Made by a program: the position numbers and the translations under genes | NCBI GenBank assembly: GCA_016712225.1 | Contig: JADJRL010000003.1 | Location: 2,617,501-2,681,500, forward strand | Origin: Candidatus Defluviibacterium haderslevense | Lineage (GTDB): Bacteria; Bacteroidota; Bacteroidia; Chitinophagales; Saprospiraceae | DNA: 64,000 nt | Direction: 5' to 3' | Shown here: in pieces, positions 15,562 through 24,619 of the stretch | How positions within the stretch are numbered: the stretch's first letter is position 1 | Layout of the letters: each line of letters starts with the position of its first letter | Notes under the pieces: model-generated | The model's input: only the letters and a program-made list of their open reading frames with translations | What the model was told of the DNA's origin: nothing | Database searches by the model: none

Positions 15562-18207
15562 TTAATTTGGTTTTGTATCATTTTTTGGGGCTGGTTCTTC
15601 AAATATTTCATCTTCATCAGTGCCTGAGTTCTTAGGTAATACAGAATTATCCATGTTTTGATTTTCCATAGTGGCTTTGAAAGTTGCACAATTCAATTCT
15701 ACACCTAAATCCCCTGGAGGTCTGTAAAAATCTACGTCGGTTTGAAATCCTGATTCTGGTGTTGCTTCAAGTTTTGAAATGAATTTAGTGAAGAAAGGTT
15801 TTGCCATCACACTACCTTGTCCATTGGTTAAAGAAAGAAATCTAATCCATGGATCTTCACCACCTACCCAAGTACCTACAACTAAATTGGGTGTAATGCC
15901 CATGAACCATCCATCAACATAATCATTGGTTGTTCCTGACTTTCCTCCAACCGGGGTTTTAAGTCCATAAACTTGACCTGATTTGCGCAAGAGGTCGACC
16001 ATCACATAATTATAATTAGCAGGAAGTGCTACGTTTTTAACGGGTGTGTTGCGATAAATAACTTTACCATTTTTATCTTCAATTCTTGAAATATAATAAG
16101 GTTTAACATATTCTCCATTATTTGAGAATGTAGTATATGCACCTGTCATATCCATTACTGAAAGATCAGCTGAACCTAAGACTATTGAAGGGAACCTTGG
16201 AATCACCAGGCCGCCATCTTTGCGTCGGGCCAGGCTATCAATTCCCATAGAATTCAGCAATTCCCTAATGGGTTCAACGGTACCAAGAAGGATGACTAAT
16301 TTAACGGTAATGGAATTTTTTGAATAAGCTAAGGCATTGTATAAATTAAACATTTTTCCTGTAAAACTTTCTCCGGCATTAGCAGGGGACCAGGCTTCAG
16401 GTAATCCAAAATTAGGATCGCCTGCAGGGATGGTATATTGCACGTCTTGAAATTCATTACATGGACTTATGCCCATTTTTGCAATGGCGGTAGCATATAC
16501 AAAAGGTTTAAAAGTAGATCCGACCTGACGTCTGGAATTCACGTGATCATATTTAAAATATTTAAAATTAGTTCCGCCAAGCCAGGCTTTGATTTCACCA
16601 GTATGAGGGTCGACTGCCATTGATCCGATTTGCATATGTTTGCGATGATATTTAATGGAATCGAGGGGAGACATTTCTACGATCTTACTACCTTGAGTTG
16701 TGTAATCATAAACAGACATTTTAATAGGTGTTGTCATTTGCAAACGCATTTCTTTTTCAAATGAAGTCCATAATTTTGCAATGGAAGGCCATTGTTTACT
16801 ATTATAAATTTTCATTGAAACATCATATTGAGTTTGATTAATTTGTTTCTTTTTTAATTCATCTTTTAGGAATCCTTTTTTTTCCATTTCATTTACGATT
16901 CTTTGGATGGTTCGATCATTAATATCGACATGACCAATTTCATCTTCGAGTTTTGACATGATTTTGCCAAAATATTTATTCCATACCAGGTAAAATCTGT
17001 CTGTTTCCCGAATTAAATTATTCAAAGCATCTTTTCGGATTCGCTTCATATTATCATCAGCTTCATAGGTCCAGGGATCTTGCGAAGACCAGACATTAAA
17101 ATAAGCTTTTTGAATACTCATCATATGTTCTTTACCTGCGTCTTCAGCAAGTTTTTGATAAATAGGATCTATGGTGGTATAAATTTTTAAACCATCTTCA
17201 TATATATTAAATTTTGAACCATCCGGTTTTTTAAATTTTTCTTCTTCAAACATTTCTTTTAATTTCTTACCCAATTCTGTTCTGAAATGTGGTGCAAGAC
17301 CTTCGAGATGATTTTCTCTTCTAAATTGAGAAATGTCGAGGGGTAATTTTTTATAAGCTTCAAATTCTTTTTTTGAAATATGACCATTTTGTTGGACCAA
17401 TGCAAGAACAGTATTTCGTCGGTCTAAAGCTAAATCCGGAAATTTTTTTGGATTGAATAAAGTTGGATTTTTGAGCATTCCAATAAGCATTGCACATTCA
17501 TCTAATCGCAAGGAGCGTTGATCTTTTCCAAAGTATGTTTTAGCGGCAGTTTGAACACCTTGTGCCTCATAAATAAAATCAAATTTATTGAGATACATGG
17601 CTATGATTTCTTCTTTGGTGTAGGATTTTTCCAATTTTATTGCGGTCAACCATTCTTTCATTTTAACTCTGACCATCATTACGGATTTGACCAATTTATT
17701 TTTGCCTTTAAGATTAGGTCGTTCAAATAGGAGTTTTGCCAACTGTTGAGTAATCGTACTGCCACCACCGGACTCATCTTGATTTAATAACACGGTTTTG
17801 AAGAATACTCTGATTAATGCTAAAAAATCTATCCCGGAATGACTGTAAAATCTTAAATCTTCTGTAGAAAGTAAGCAGTGAATCAAATGTGGATTTAGGC
17901 TATCGAATTGGAGGAATTCACGATTTTCATTATAATATTTTCCAAGTACTGAATTATCATTAGCAAAGACCAAACTTGCTTGACTGTAATTCGGATTCTC
18001 CAATTCTTCAAAGGTCGGAAGGTTGTCGAATGAAATGAGAAATAACAACAGATAAGCCAATAGAAGTCCCACCATTATGAGTTTCCAAATTCCATTTATA
18101 GCTGTATTAAACCAGGGACGATCAGATGGTTGTTCCCCTGAATGAATATTGGTTAATTTGAATTCCTTTCTAAATATTGACCAGCGTTCTAAAAATTGAT
18201 TCCACAT
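15562..18207 (-). CDS. mrcA: Class A penicillin-binding protein 1A
   Basis: 881-residue bifunctional peptidoglycan synthase. It has a short cytoplasmic N-terminus, one transmembrane helix at about residues 35-57 (LIMVGLLLAYLLLFLISF), a GT51 glycosyltransferase domain (EDLRFYSHSGID, GGGSTITQQLAKLLF) and a transpeptidase domain with the active-site SxxK in GSTFKPFVYATAI, SxN in YSKNS and KSG in GGKSGTTNDYVDGWF. The C-terminus ends in an acidic, disordered tail. All catalytic motifs are present. It polymerises and crosslinks peptidoglycan at the outer face of the inner membrane. aroB lies immediately upstream on the same strand, 27 bp away. Confidence 0.93.
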   Translation of the reverse strand: MWNQFLERWSIFRKEFKLTNIHSGEQPSDRPWFNTAINGIWKLIMVGLLLAYLLLFLISFDNLPTFEELENPNYSQASLVFANDNSVLGKYYNENREFLQFDSLNPHLIHCLLSTEDLRFYSHSGIDFLALIRVFFKTVLLNQDESGGGSTITQQLAKLLFERPNLKGKNKLVKSVMMVRVKMKEWLTAIKLEKSYTKEEIIAMYLNKFDFIYEAQGVQTAAKTYFGKDQRSLRLDECAMLIGMLKNPTLFNPKKFPDLALDRRNTVLALVQQNGHISKKEFEAYKKLPLDISQFRRENHLEGLAPHFRTELGKKLKEMFEEEKFKKPDGSKFNIYEDGLKIYTTIDPIYQKLAEDAGKEHMMSIQKAYFNVWSSQDPWTYEADDNMKRIRKDALNNLIRETDRFYLVWNKYFGKIMSKLEDEIGHVDINDRTIQRIVNEMEKKGFLKDELKKKQINQTQYDVSMKIYNSKQWPSIAKLWTSFEKEMRLQMTTPIKMSVYDYTTQGSKIVEMSPLDSIKYHRKHMQIGSMAVDPHTGEIKAWLGGTNFKYFKYDHVNSRRQVGSTFKPFVYATAIAKMGISPCNEFQDVQYTIPAGDPNFGLPEAWSPANAGESFTGKMFNLYNALAYSKNSITVKLVILLGTVEPIRELLNSMGIDSLARRKDGGLVIPRFPSIVLGSADLSVMDMTGAYTTFSNNGEYVKPYYISRIEDKNGKVIYRNTPVKNVALPANYNYVMVDLLRKSGQVYGLKTPVGGKSGTTNDYVDGWFMGITPNLVVGTWVGGEDPWIRFLSLTNGQGSVMAKPFFTKFISKLEATPESGFQTDVDFYRPPGDLGVELNCATFKATMENQNMDNSVLPKNSGTDEDEIFEEPAPKNDTKPN

Positions 18208-18234
18208 GCTATGTTAAAAAATATAAATCAAGGT

Positions 18235-19338
18235 TTAAATAATATTATAATACTCCAAAGATTTAATGATAAGCTCTGGTTTAACATCTATATCCACACG
18301 ACCCTTACCGGGAACTTCCAACAAACTAAAACCAATTTTATGATTCGATTTTTTTTTGTCACCATTCATCCAATAGATCAGGTCATCCACTCGATCTAAA
18401 GGGACAGTAAAAGTAGGTAAAAAAGGTTTTAAAAGTGTAGTAAATTTAGCTAACCAGTGAGATTTCCAATTGAAAAGTTGATCAGAAAGCCATGCTTCAT
18501 ACAACATTCCCAATGCAATAGCCTCACCATGAAGAATGTCTGTACCATCAGCTAAAGCCATACTTTCAATGGCATGACCGTAAGTATGTCCAAAATTAAG
18601 CATTTTTCTCGGGCCTTTTTCATAAAAATCTAGGTCTACGATATCCATTTTGGTTCGAATTGATTTTTTGAGGTAGGACTTAAGGGTTTCGGTGTCCAGA
18701 GGCCAGGTATAATCACATAATTCCTCCCAATATGGTGGGTTATCAATAAATGCGTGTTTAATCATTTCAACATAGCCGTTTTTGAGATGCCTATCAGGTA
18801 ATGTTTCCAGAAAAGTAGTATCAATTAACACTGCTTTGGGAGCATTAAATAGTCCAATTTGGTTTTTGAAGCCTTTAAAGTTAATCCCATTCTTACCGCC
18901 ATGAGCAGCATCCGACATTGCCATTAAACTTGTAGGGATATAAATAAAATCAATACCTCTGAGTAGTGAAGAGGCGCAAAATCCGGTAATGTCGCATACG
19001 ACTCCCCCACCCAGTGCAATGATTAAACTGTTTCTATCTATTTGGTTATTTAGACAAAACTCCCAAATATGTTCGCAGGTTGATAAATTTTTAGAAGATT
19101 CACCGGCCTGGATACTATACTGGGGACAATCGGAAAGTCCTGTTTTTTGATAAAAATAGGGAACACAATGTTGATTGGTATTGCTATCAGAGATAATAAA
19201 AATCTTCGAATAATCGCACATTTGAAGGTAGGAAGTCCAGCGATCCCAGGGATTTTGAAAAAAGAGTTGTGGATTATCCGGTTGTGTTTTTTGGATCATG
19301 ATGCAAGGTAGGAACTCTTTGAACAAAAATTCAAACAA
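18235..19338 (-). CDS. aroB: 3-dehydroquinate synthase
   Basis: Converts DAHP to 3-dehydroquinate in the shikimate pathway, using NAD and a divalent metal. The NAD-binding loop (LIIALGGGVVCDITGF), the segment DAAHGGKNGIN, and the metal ligands in GYVEMIKHAFI, LNFGHTYGHAIE and LHGEAIALGM are all present. It is 367 residues from the ATG at 19338; a start at 19299 (MIQKTQPDN) would give 354 residues, closer to the usual family length, so the first 13 residues are uncertain. It is probably cotranscribed with PBP1A. Confidence 0.92.
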   Translation of the reverse strand: MFEFLFKEFLPCIMIQKTQPDNPQLFFQNPWDRWTSYLQMCDYSKIFIISDSNTNQHCVPYFYQKTGLSDCPQYSIQAGESSKNLSTCEHIWEFCLNNQIDRNSLIIALGGGVVCDITGFCASSLLRGIDFIYIPTSLMAMSDAAHGGKNGINFKGFKNQIGLFNAPKAVLIDTTFLETLPDRHLKNGYVEMIKHAFIDNPPYWEELCDYTWPLDTETLKSYLKKSIRTKMDIVDLDFYEKGPRKMLNFGHTYGHAIESMALADGTDILHGEAIALGMLYEAWLSDQLFNWKSHWLAKFTTLLKPFLPTFTVPLDRVDDLIYWMNGDKKKSNHKIGFSLLEVPGKGRVDIDVKPELIIKSLEYYNII

Positions 19339-19581
19339 TTGAAATGATATATTAATTTAATTTTAAATATGTTTATATATTTAAAATATTATTAATGTAT
19401 TTGTGGTTGTTAACCATCTGTAAAACCAAATATACGATGACTTGCTTGCAAATTATTTTATACCCATGTATTTTTTTGGGTTTTCAAAGAAAACTGATTT
19501 ATCCAAAATCCTATTCGAATATCTTAGTTGGTTTGGAATTCATTCAATTCACCTATTTATAAAATTATCTAATTTGCCGGT

Positions 19582-20955
19582 CTATCTTTTTTGTAAAATA
19601 TTTTTGGTATCTATTGAATAAATTTTTAAACCTGCGTTTAATGCATACTTTATATTAAAAAACATGCGTTCGTTAGCAATTTGAAAATGATTAATGGAAT
19701 AATCCAATAATTGACCATTAATAATCATACCAGGCATAATCTCATGTTGATTGAGCATATCTGTAATGCTTCTAACATTCTCTTGAAGTAAATCATTGAG
19801 TTGAGTTTGCAGCATTTTTTTTATTTTTGATTCTGCAATATTTTTTAGAAGTGCAAGAATTGTTTTTTCAAATCGTTTTCCTTCAATGCTTTTCAATGTA
19901 AATTCAGATAATGAAATCATCTTTGTGGCTTGATCATATTGCGGAATAAATCGCATTTCCAAAAGGCCATTAAAAGCTCCAGATGTTTTAAGATTTACAA
20001 TGACTTGTTCACCCTGGCCACTAAGGTCAATTTTATTAATTTTAATTTTACTAATCCCGCTTCCGTATTCCTGATTTTCAATTCCTTCTTTGATCAGCAA
20101 GCTCAAGTAATTCATAGGTACTCTACTTTGTATAGTGAAACTAGATCCATCTTCCACATAAGGACGAATTGAAAAGCCTAAGTTGTTTTCTAATTCAAGG
20201 GGTCTTTGCTCTGCAATAACGTTTTCAAGATAGAATAGAATCGGAATGATTAAAGAATCATTTTGAATTTTAAAAGGACCTAATGCAATTTCGCTTGGAC
20301 TAGAATATAGATGAATAATATTATCCTCAGTGGAATAAAACGGATCAATGAAATAAGTAAATAATTTAGATTTTATTTTATTCAAATCTACGCTGGAATG
20401 GATATAGTCGTCAATACTTTTTTGCAATTCTAATTTATATTTTTTTACAATTTGATTGGCAATCCCCTCAATAGGAATGGGTACCCCCAGCACTTTTAGC
20501 ACAGGTTTTTTATTCCATTTATAATTAGTTATTTCGGATTTGCTCAGAAACTGATTTTGGAAAATATCAAATTTACTGCTGATTTGGAGTTCAAGTTCAC
20601 CTATGGCTTTTATGTTGCTAAAATTACCAGTCGGACTTATTTCGAGATCAATGGGCAAGGTCAATTTCAATTCATTGCCGATTGCTTGTAGGTTTAAATC
20701 ATTTGACATAAAGGCTTTGCATTTGTAACCTCCTTCCAGAGTTATGCCTTCACCAATGGAATATTTGACAATTTCGTTGACAACCCTATTTAATTCAATG
20801 GATCCGATAGATATTGGAATCATTAAATAAGAAATAGGTATTCTGGTATATTCCGTGCTCAGTTGGTTTTCAATTTCGATTGGACTCATTTTTTTATTGC
20901 ATTGTGTTAACAACAAAATCCCTAATATTACAGTTAGTATTCCAATTAATTTCAT
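19582..20955 (-). CDS. DUF4403 family lipoprotein
   Basis: 457 residues beginning with a lipoprotein signal (LTVILGILLLTQC, Cys at about 19). The body is a long beta-rich protein with IPISYLMIPISIGSIELNRV and several repeats of the type 'lkvlGvPIPIEGIANQIV'. It ends in a segment about retaining ligand-like strands (IIPQYDQATKMISLSEFTL). This matches the DUF4403 family of Bacteroidota and Proteobacteria, a tubular lipid-binding-like fold whose function is unknown. It is divergent from ppa with a 76-bp spacer. Confidence 0.8.
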   Translation of the reverse strand: MKLIGILTVILGILLLTQCNKKMSPIEIENQLSTEYTRIPISYLMIPISIGSIELNRVVNEIVKYSIGEGITLEGGYKCKAFMSNDLNLQAIGNELKLTLPIDLEISPTGNFSNIKAIGELELQISSKFDIFQNQFLSKSEITNYKWNKKPVLKVLGVPIPIEGIANQIVKKYKLELQKSIDDYIHSSVDLNKIKSKLFTYFIDPFYSTEDNIIHLYSSPSEIALGPFKIQNDSLIIPILFYLENVIAEQRPLELENNLGFSIRPYVEDGSSFTIQSRVPMNYLSLLIKEGIENQEYGSGISKIKINKIDLSGQGEQVIVNLKTSGAFNGLLEMRFIPQYDQATKMISLSEFTLKSIEGKRFEKTILALLKNIAESKIKKMLQTQLNDLLQENVRSITDMLNQHEIMPGMIINGQLLDYSINHFQIANERMFFNIKYALNAGLKIYSIDTKNILQKR

Positions 20956-21031
20956 TAATTATTATTTGTGAATTTCTTTTGTATAAAGGTAAATATCACT
21001 AAATTGTTTAAACATGCTTCAAAATTAAAAT

Positions 21032-21580
21032 ATGTATATCAAGCATCCATGGCACGGTGTAGATCCTGAATGGGATCAACATCATTTATTAGGTTTAATT
21101 GAAATTTCAAAGGGACTTAAGTCGAAGTATGAAATTGATAAATTGAGTGGATTACTCAAATTGGATCGGGTATTGCATACGTCATTTGAATATCCTATTA
21201 ATTATGGATTTATACCGCAGACATTGGGTGAGGATGGCGACCCTTTAGATATATTGGTGCTGTCACAAATTAACATTGTGCCATTATGTTTGGTTCGTTG
21301 TTATGTCATAGGTGTAATGCATATGATTGATCGTGGTAAAGGTGATGATAAGATTATTGCTGTTGCCGCATCAGATCCTAGTGTTAATGAAATTAAAACT
21401 TTGGATCAATTACCCAAATATTTGGAAGCAGAGTTGCGACATTTTTTTCAGCAGTATACCGTATTAGAAAATAAGCAAGTTACTGTAAATGACTTTAAGG
21501 GAATTGATGATGCCCGAAGGATTATCAATGAAGCTGTAGATAGGTATCAGACCTCAGGATTTGATGGAAGTGAGCTATAA
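21032..21580 (+). CDS. ppa: Inorganic pyrophosphatase, family I
   Basis: 182 residues, soluble. It hydrolyses PPi to two phosphates in the cytoplasm with Mg(II). The active-site signature GEDGDPLDILVL carries the three conserved metal-binding aspartates; EIPKGS is replaced here by EISKGLKSKYEID, followed by LKLDRVLHTSFEYPINYGFIP, as in the Bacteroidota/eukaryote-like branch. The start is the ATG at 21032 (MYIKHPWHGV), with no better upstream alternative. The length matches the family. Confidence 0.93.
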   Translation: MYIKHPWHGVDPEWDQHHLLGLIEISKGLKSKYEIDKLSGLLKLDRVLHTSFEYPINYGFIPQTLGEDGDPLDILVLSQINIVPLCLVRCYVIGVMHMIDRGKGDDKIIAVAASDPSVNEIKTLDQLPKYLEAELRHFFQQYTVLENKQVTVNDFKGIDDARRIINEAVDRYQTSGFDGSEL

Positions 21581-22161
21581 CTAAATTGAAATAATTTCTC
21601 CAACAAATTTCATTCATTCTATTTACCTGTTTATTAATAGAAATTAATTGGTTAATAGGCTGCACCTTTTATTAAAATCAAATCATCTTGCAAAGCTTAT
21701 TAAATTGAATCTACAGAAATGACTCTTGAATATATAGAAAAGTAATATTAAAAATCATTTTTATACTGTTGATTCAAACAGACACAAGTCCTTTGTAATT
21801 AAATGCCTTATAGACGTTGATCCATTGTAATTAATTGCACCACCGTATTGGATCATTTTTTTTTTAATATACCTTGTTCGCTATGCTACGCTAACCAATT
21901 AGGACCATTAATATTTAGATGAATTGGTTTATCATTAATTATTCTTGGGGGATGGTTAATATTGACCTATGGCCCACAATGTATGGTAGTATTAAAATTT
22001 CAGTTAAAAAGTATATTTTTATGCTCTATATTGTGATAACAATTTGCGTAGAAAGTGTACTTAATATACCTGTTTAATTGCTTGAAGAAGCCCGAAGTAG
22101 ATATGTCCCATCACACAACAGCTATCAAATTATTAGATATTGTTCACTTTAAGGATAACCA
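21581..22161. other. 581-bp intergenic region upstream of the caspase array
   Basis: No convincing reading frame. It holds a possible terminator (21818-21865), a stretch TTCGCTATGCTACGCTAACC (21888 region) that resembles non-coding repeat debris, and presumably the promoter of the caspase-TPR array, although I found no exact TTTG-N19-TAnnTTTG pair. Confidence 0.5.
21818..21865 (+). terminator. Possible intrinsic terminator
   Basis: A 7-bp stem, TGATCCA (21818-21824) with TGGATCA (21849-21855), followed directly by ten T residues. The 24-nt loop is long and the stem short, and it lies 240 bp past the ppa stop, so this is a weak call. Confidence 0.4.
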
Positions 22162-24606
22162 ATGAAAAACCAGTTTTTAGTCTTCGTATTTATTTATTTT
22201 ATTGCTGCCCTTACAGCGCATCAGGCTTACCCACAAACTAATACTCCAAAAGGGGCAACACCGATAAACGCAAACGAAAAGCCGTTAGAAATAAAAAATA
22301 CCTATGCGGTCGTTGTCGGCATCTCTGATTATCAGGATCCTGGAATCCCTGATCTTCGATTCGCAGATAAAGATGCTGAGGCATTTGCAAATTACCTTAG
22401 ATCAAGTGCTGGTGGTAAACTGGATGGAGATCACATGAAAGTTTTAATTAACCAGCAAGCTACAATGGCGCAATTTGCAAATACATTGGATTGGTTGTGG
22501 GAGGTATGTAAGGAAGGAGATGAAGCTATTATTTATTTTTCAGGGCATGGAGATGTAGAGAAAAAGAGTTTGACGCAGCCTGGATTTTTGTTGTGTTGGG
22601 ATGCACCCGCGAGGGTTTATATGGCTGGTGGAGCCTTTGCATTGCCTATGTTGCAGGAAGTCATTTCTACGCTTTCAATTCAGAATAAAGCTAAAGTTAT
22701 TGTGATTACAGATGCTTGCCGATCCGGTACACTTGCTGGAAGTTCTGTAGGAGGAGCACAGGCAACTGCTGCGAACCTTTCCAAACAATTTGGCAATGAA
22801 ATTAAGATCATGTCTTGTCAACCCAATGAATACAGTATTGAAGGTGAGCAATGGGGCGGAGGACGAGGTGCATTTTCATATCATCTTCTTGATGCGCTTT
22901 ATGGAATGGCAGATAACAATAAGGATCAGTTTGTCACATTGCAGGAAGTAGGAAGATATCTAGAAGATCATGTTTCCAATGAAGTGGCACCTGTGAGTCA
23001 GGTTCCGATGACTGTTGGTAATCGCAATGAAAGATTAACTAACGTGGATGAGCATGTATTATCATCCATTAAATCGGGAAAAGTAAATCAGACCATGATG
23101 TTATCAGCCATTGAGTCTCGAGGTATTGAAGAAGATGTTTTGGCTAAAGTGGATACGAACACAAAAAGAATTTATGCACTTTTTAAAAGTACATTGAAGG
23201 AGAAAGTATTTTTGGAACCTGCAAACGCTTGTGCAGAAGCATACTACCAACAATTAATTTTAGAACCAAAACTAGAGCGATTGCATTCTACTATGAAGCG
23301 CAATTACGCAACAGCTTTACAAGACGATGCACAACAGGTTTTGAACACCTTGCTCAAAACGGGATTAACTAAAGAAGTACTTCGCAAATCTAGGTCACGC
23401 TCCATCTATCGTAATTATCCTATTTATTTGCAACGTGCTGCAGCGTTGTTAGGCGAACAACATTATATGTTTAAGACCTTAATGGCACGTAAATTTTTCT
23501 TTGAAGGAAAAATCCAACCCACTCCGGAATTACGCCAATCCTTCTACCATCAAGCTTTGAGTTGGCAACCTGACTTACCGCATGTGTTGTGTGATATGAT
23601 CACCGTTTTCAATGCAAATCAGGAAGATTCTGCCGTTTATTATGCTGCAAAAGCATCTGCATTGATACCTACATGGGTGTTGCCATACATCCTGTTATCT
23701 GAATTTTATGAATTTAGAATGGGGAATCCAGAGAAGGTGGAAAAAGTTTTAGATGATGCCATTAAAGTAGATTCCAACTCAGTCTATTTATGGTATGTTA
23801 TCGCTGGGTTTTATGCCAATCATGGAAGATATGCCGAATCTGAGAAATGGTTTTTAAAAACCATTGATGCAACAGCAAATGATGTTTGTTTTCCATGTGC
23901 ACATAATGAGTTGGGGGTATTGTATACCGATATGAATCGTTTAAAAGATGCGGAAGAGCAGTTTAAAAAGGCCTTGCAACTCGATTCGAATTTTGGGCAT
24001 GCGTATAGTGGGATGGGCTTGGTTTATATGAGAACACAAAGACCTGAAGAAGCTGAAAAATACTATATGAAAGCACTTGAATTAGATCCGGAAGATGGAC
24101 CTACACATTATAATCTTGGTGATTTATATCTCATCACCGGACGATTTGATCTAAGTGAAAAACATTTGAAAAAAGCACTTCTCAACAACAGGCAAAATCC
24201 ATTTATATATGAGGTATTGGGAAGGTTATATACTGAGACTAAAAAGTATTCTGAATCCGAACAAATGTTTCGTAACGCTATTGAACTGGATGCGAATTAT
24301 GGTAAAGCATATTCCGGACTTGGAATTGTGTTTCTCAGTACCAACAAATTAGATGAAGCAGAAAAAGCTTTCAAAAAAGGTATTGTTGCGGATCCAAAAG
24401 ATATAGATCTGCGATACAATCTTGCCTGTGTACACAACCTAAAAGGTGAAACGGATCAGGCTTTCGATGCTTTGGAACAAGCATTTCAGGCAGGCTTTAA
24501 CGATTACGATTGGATACAGCAAGATGAAGACCTGAGTAATTTGAGAAAACAGACACAAAGATGGAATGCAATGATGAAAAAATATTTTCCAGAAAAAGTC
24601 AAATAG
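22162..24606 (+). CDS. Exported caspase-fold protease with EF-hand-like loop and TPR tail (array gene 1)
   Basis: 814 residues. A signal peptide (about 1-25) is followed by a C14-type caspase domain (about 45-290) with the catalytic His in YFSGHGD (H129) and Cys in VITDACRSG (C186). Next comes a 12-residue calcium-loop-like segment, DNNKDQFVTLQE (251-262). A conserved helical middle (RLHSTMKRNYATALQDDAQQ) is followed by about six TPRs (540-790) containing CFPC (C576, C579). The C-terminus, RWNAMMKKYFPEK, is shared by the whole array. It probably acts in the periplasm or at the surface, cleaving proteins recognised by the TPRs; the substrate is unknown. Gene 2 starts 13 bp downstream. Confidence 0.85.
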   Translation: MKNQFLVFVFIYFIAALTAHQAYPQTNTPKGATPINANEKPLEIKNTYAVVVGISDYQDPGIPDLRFADKDAEAFANYLRSSAGGKLDGDHMKVLINQQATMAQFANTLDWLWEVCKEGDEAIIYFSGHGDVEKKSLTQPGFLLCWDAPARVYMAGGAFALPMLQEVISTLSIQNKAKVIVITDACRSGTLAGSSVGGAQATAANLSKQFGNEIKIMSCQPNEYSIEGEQWGGGRGAFSYHLLDALYGMADNNKDQFVTLQEVGRYLEDHVSNEVAPVSQVPMTVGNRNERLTNVDEHVLSSIKSGKVNQTMMLSAIESRGIEEDVLAKVDTNTKRIYALFKSTLKEKVFLEPANACAEAYYQQLILEPKLERLHSTMKRNYATALQDDAQQVLNTLLKTGLTKEVLRKSRSRSIYRNYPIYLQRAAALLGEQHYMFKTLMARKFFFEGKIQPTPELRQSFYHQALSWQPDLPHVLCDMITVFNANQEDSAVYYAAKASALIPTWVLPYILLSEFYEFRMGNPEKVEKVLDDAIKVDSNSVYLWYVIAGFYANHGRYAESEKWFLKTIDATANDVCFPCAHNELGVLYTDMNRLKDAEEQFKKALQLDSNFGHAYSGMGLVYMRTQRPEEAEKYYMKALELDPEDGPTHYNLGDLYLITGRFDLSEKHLKKALLNNRQNPFIYEVLGRLYTETKKYSESEQMFRNAIELDANYGKAYSGLGIVFLSTNKLDEAEKAFKKGIVADPKDIDLRYNLACVHNLKGETDQAFDALEQAFQAGFNDYDWIQQDEDLSNLRKQTQRWNAMMKKYFPEKVK

Positions 24607-24619
24607 TCAATAAGTAAAA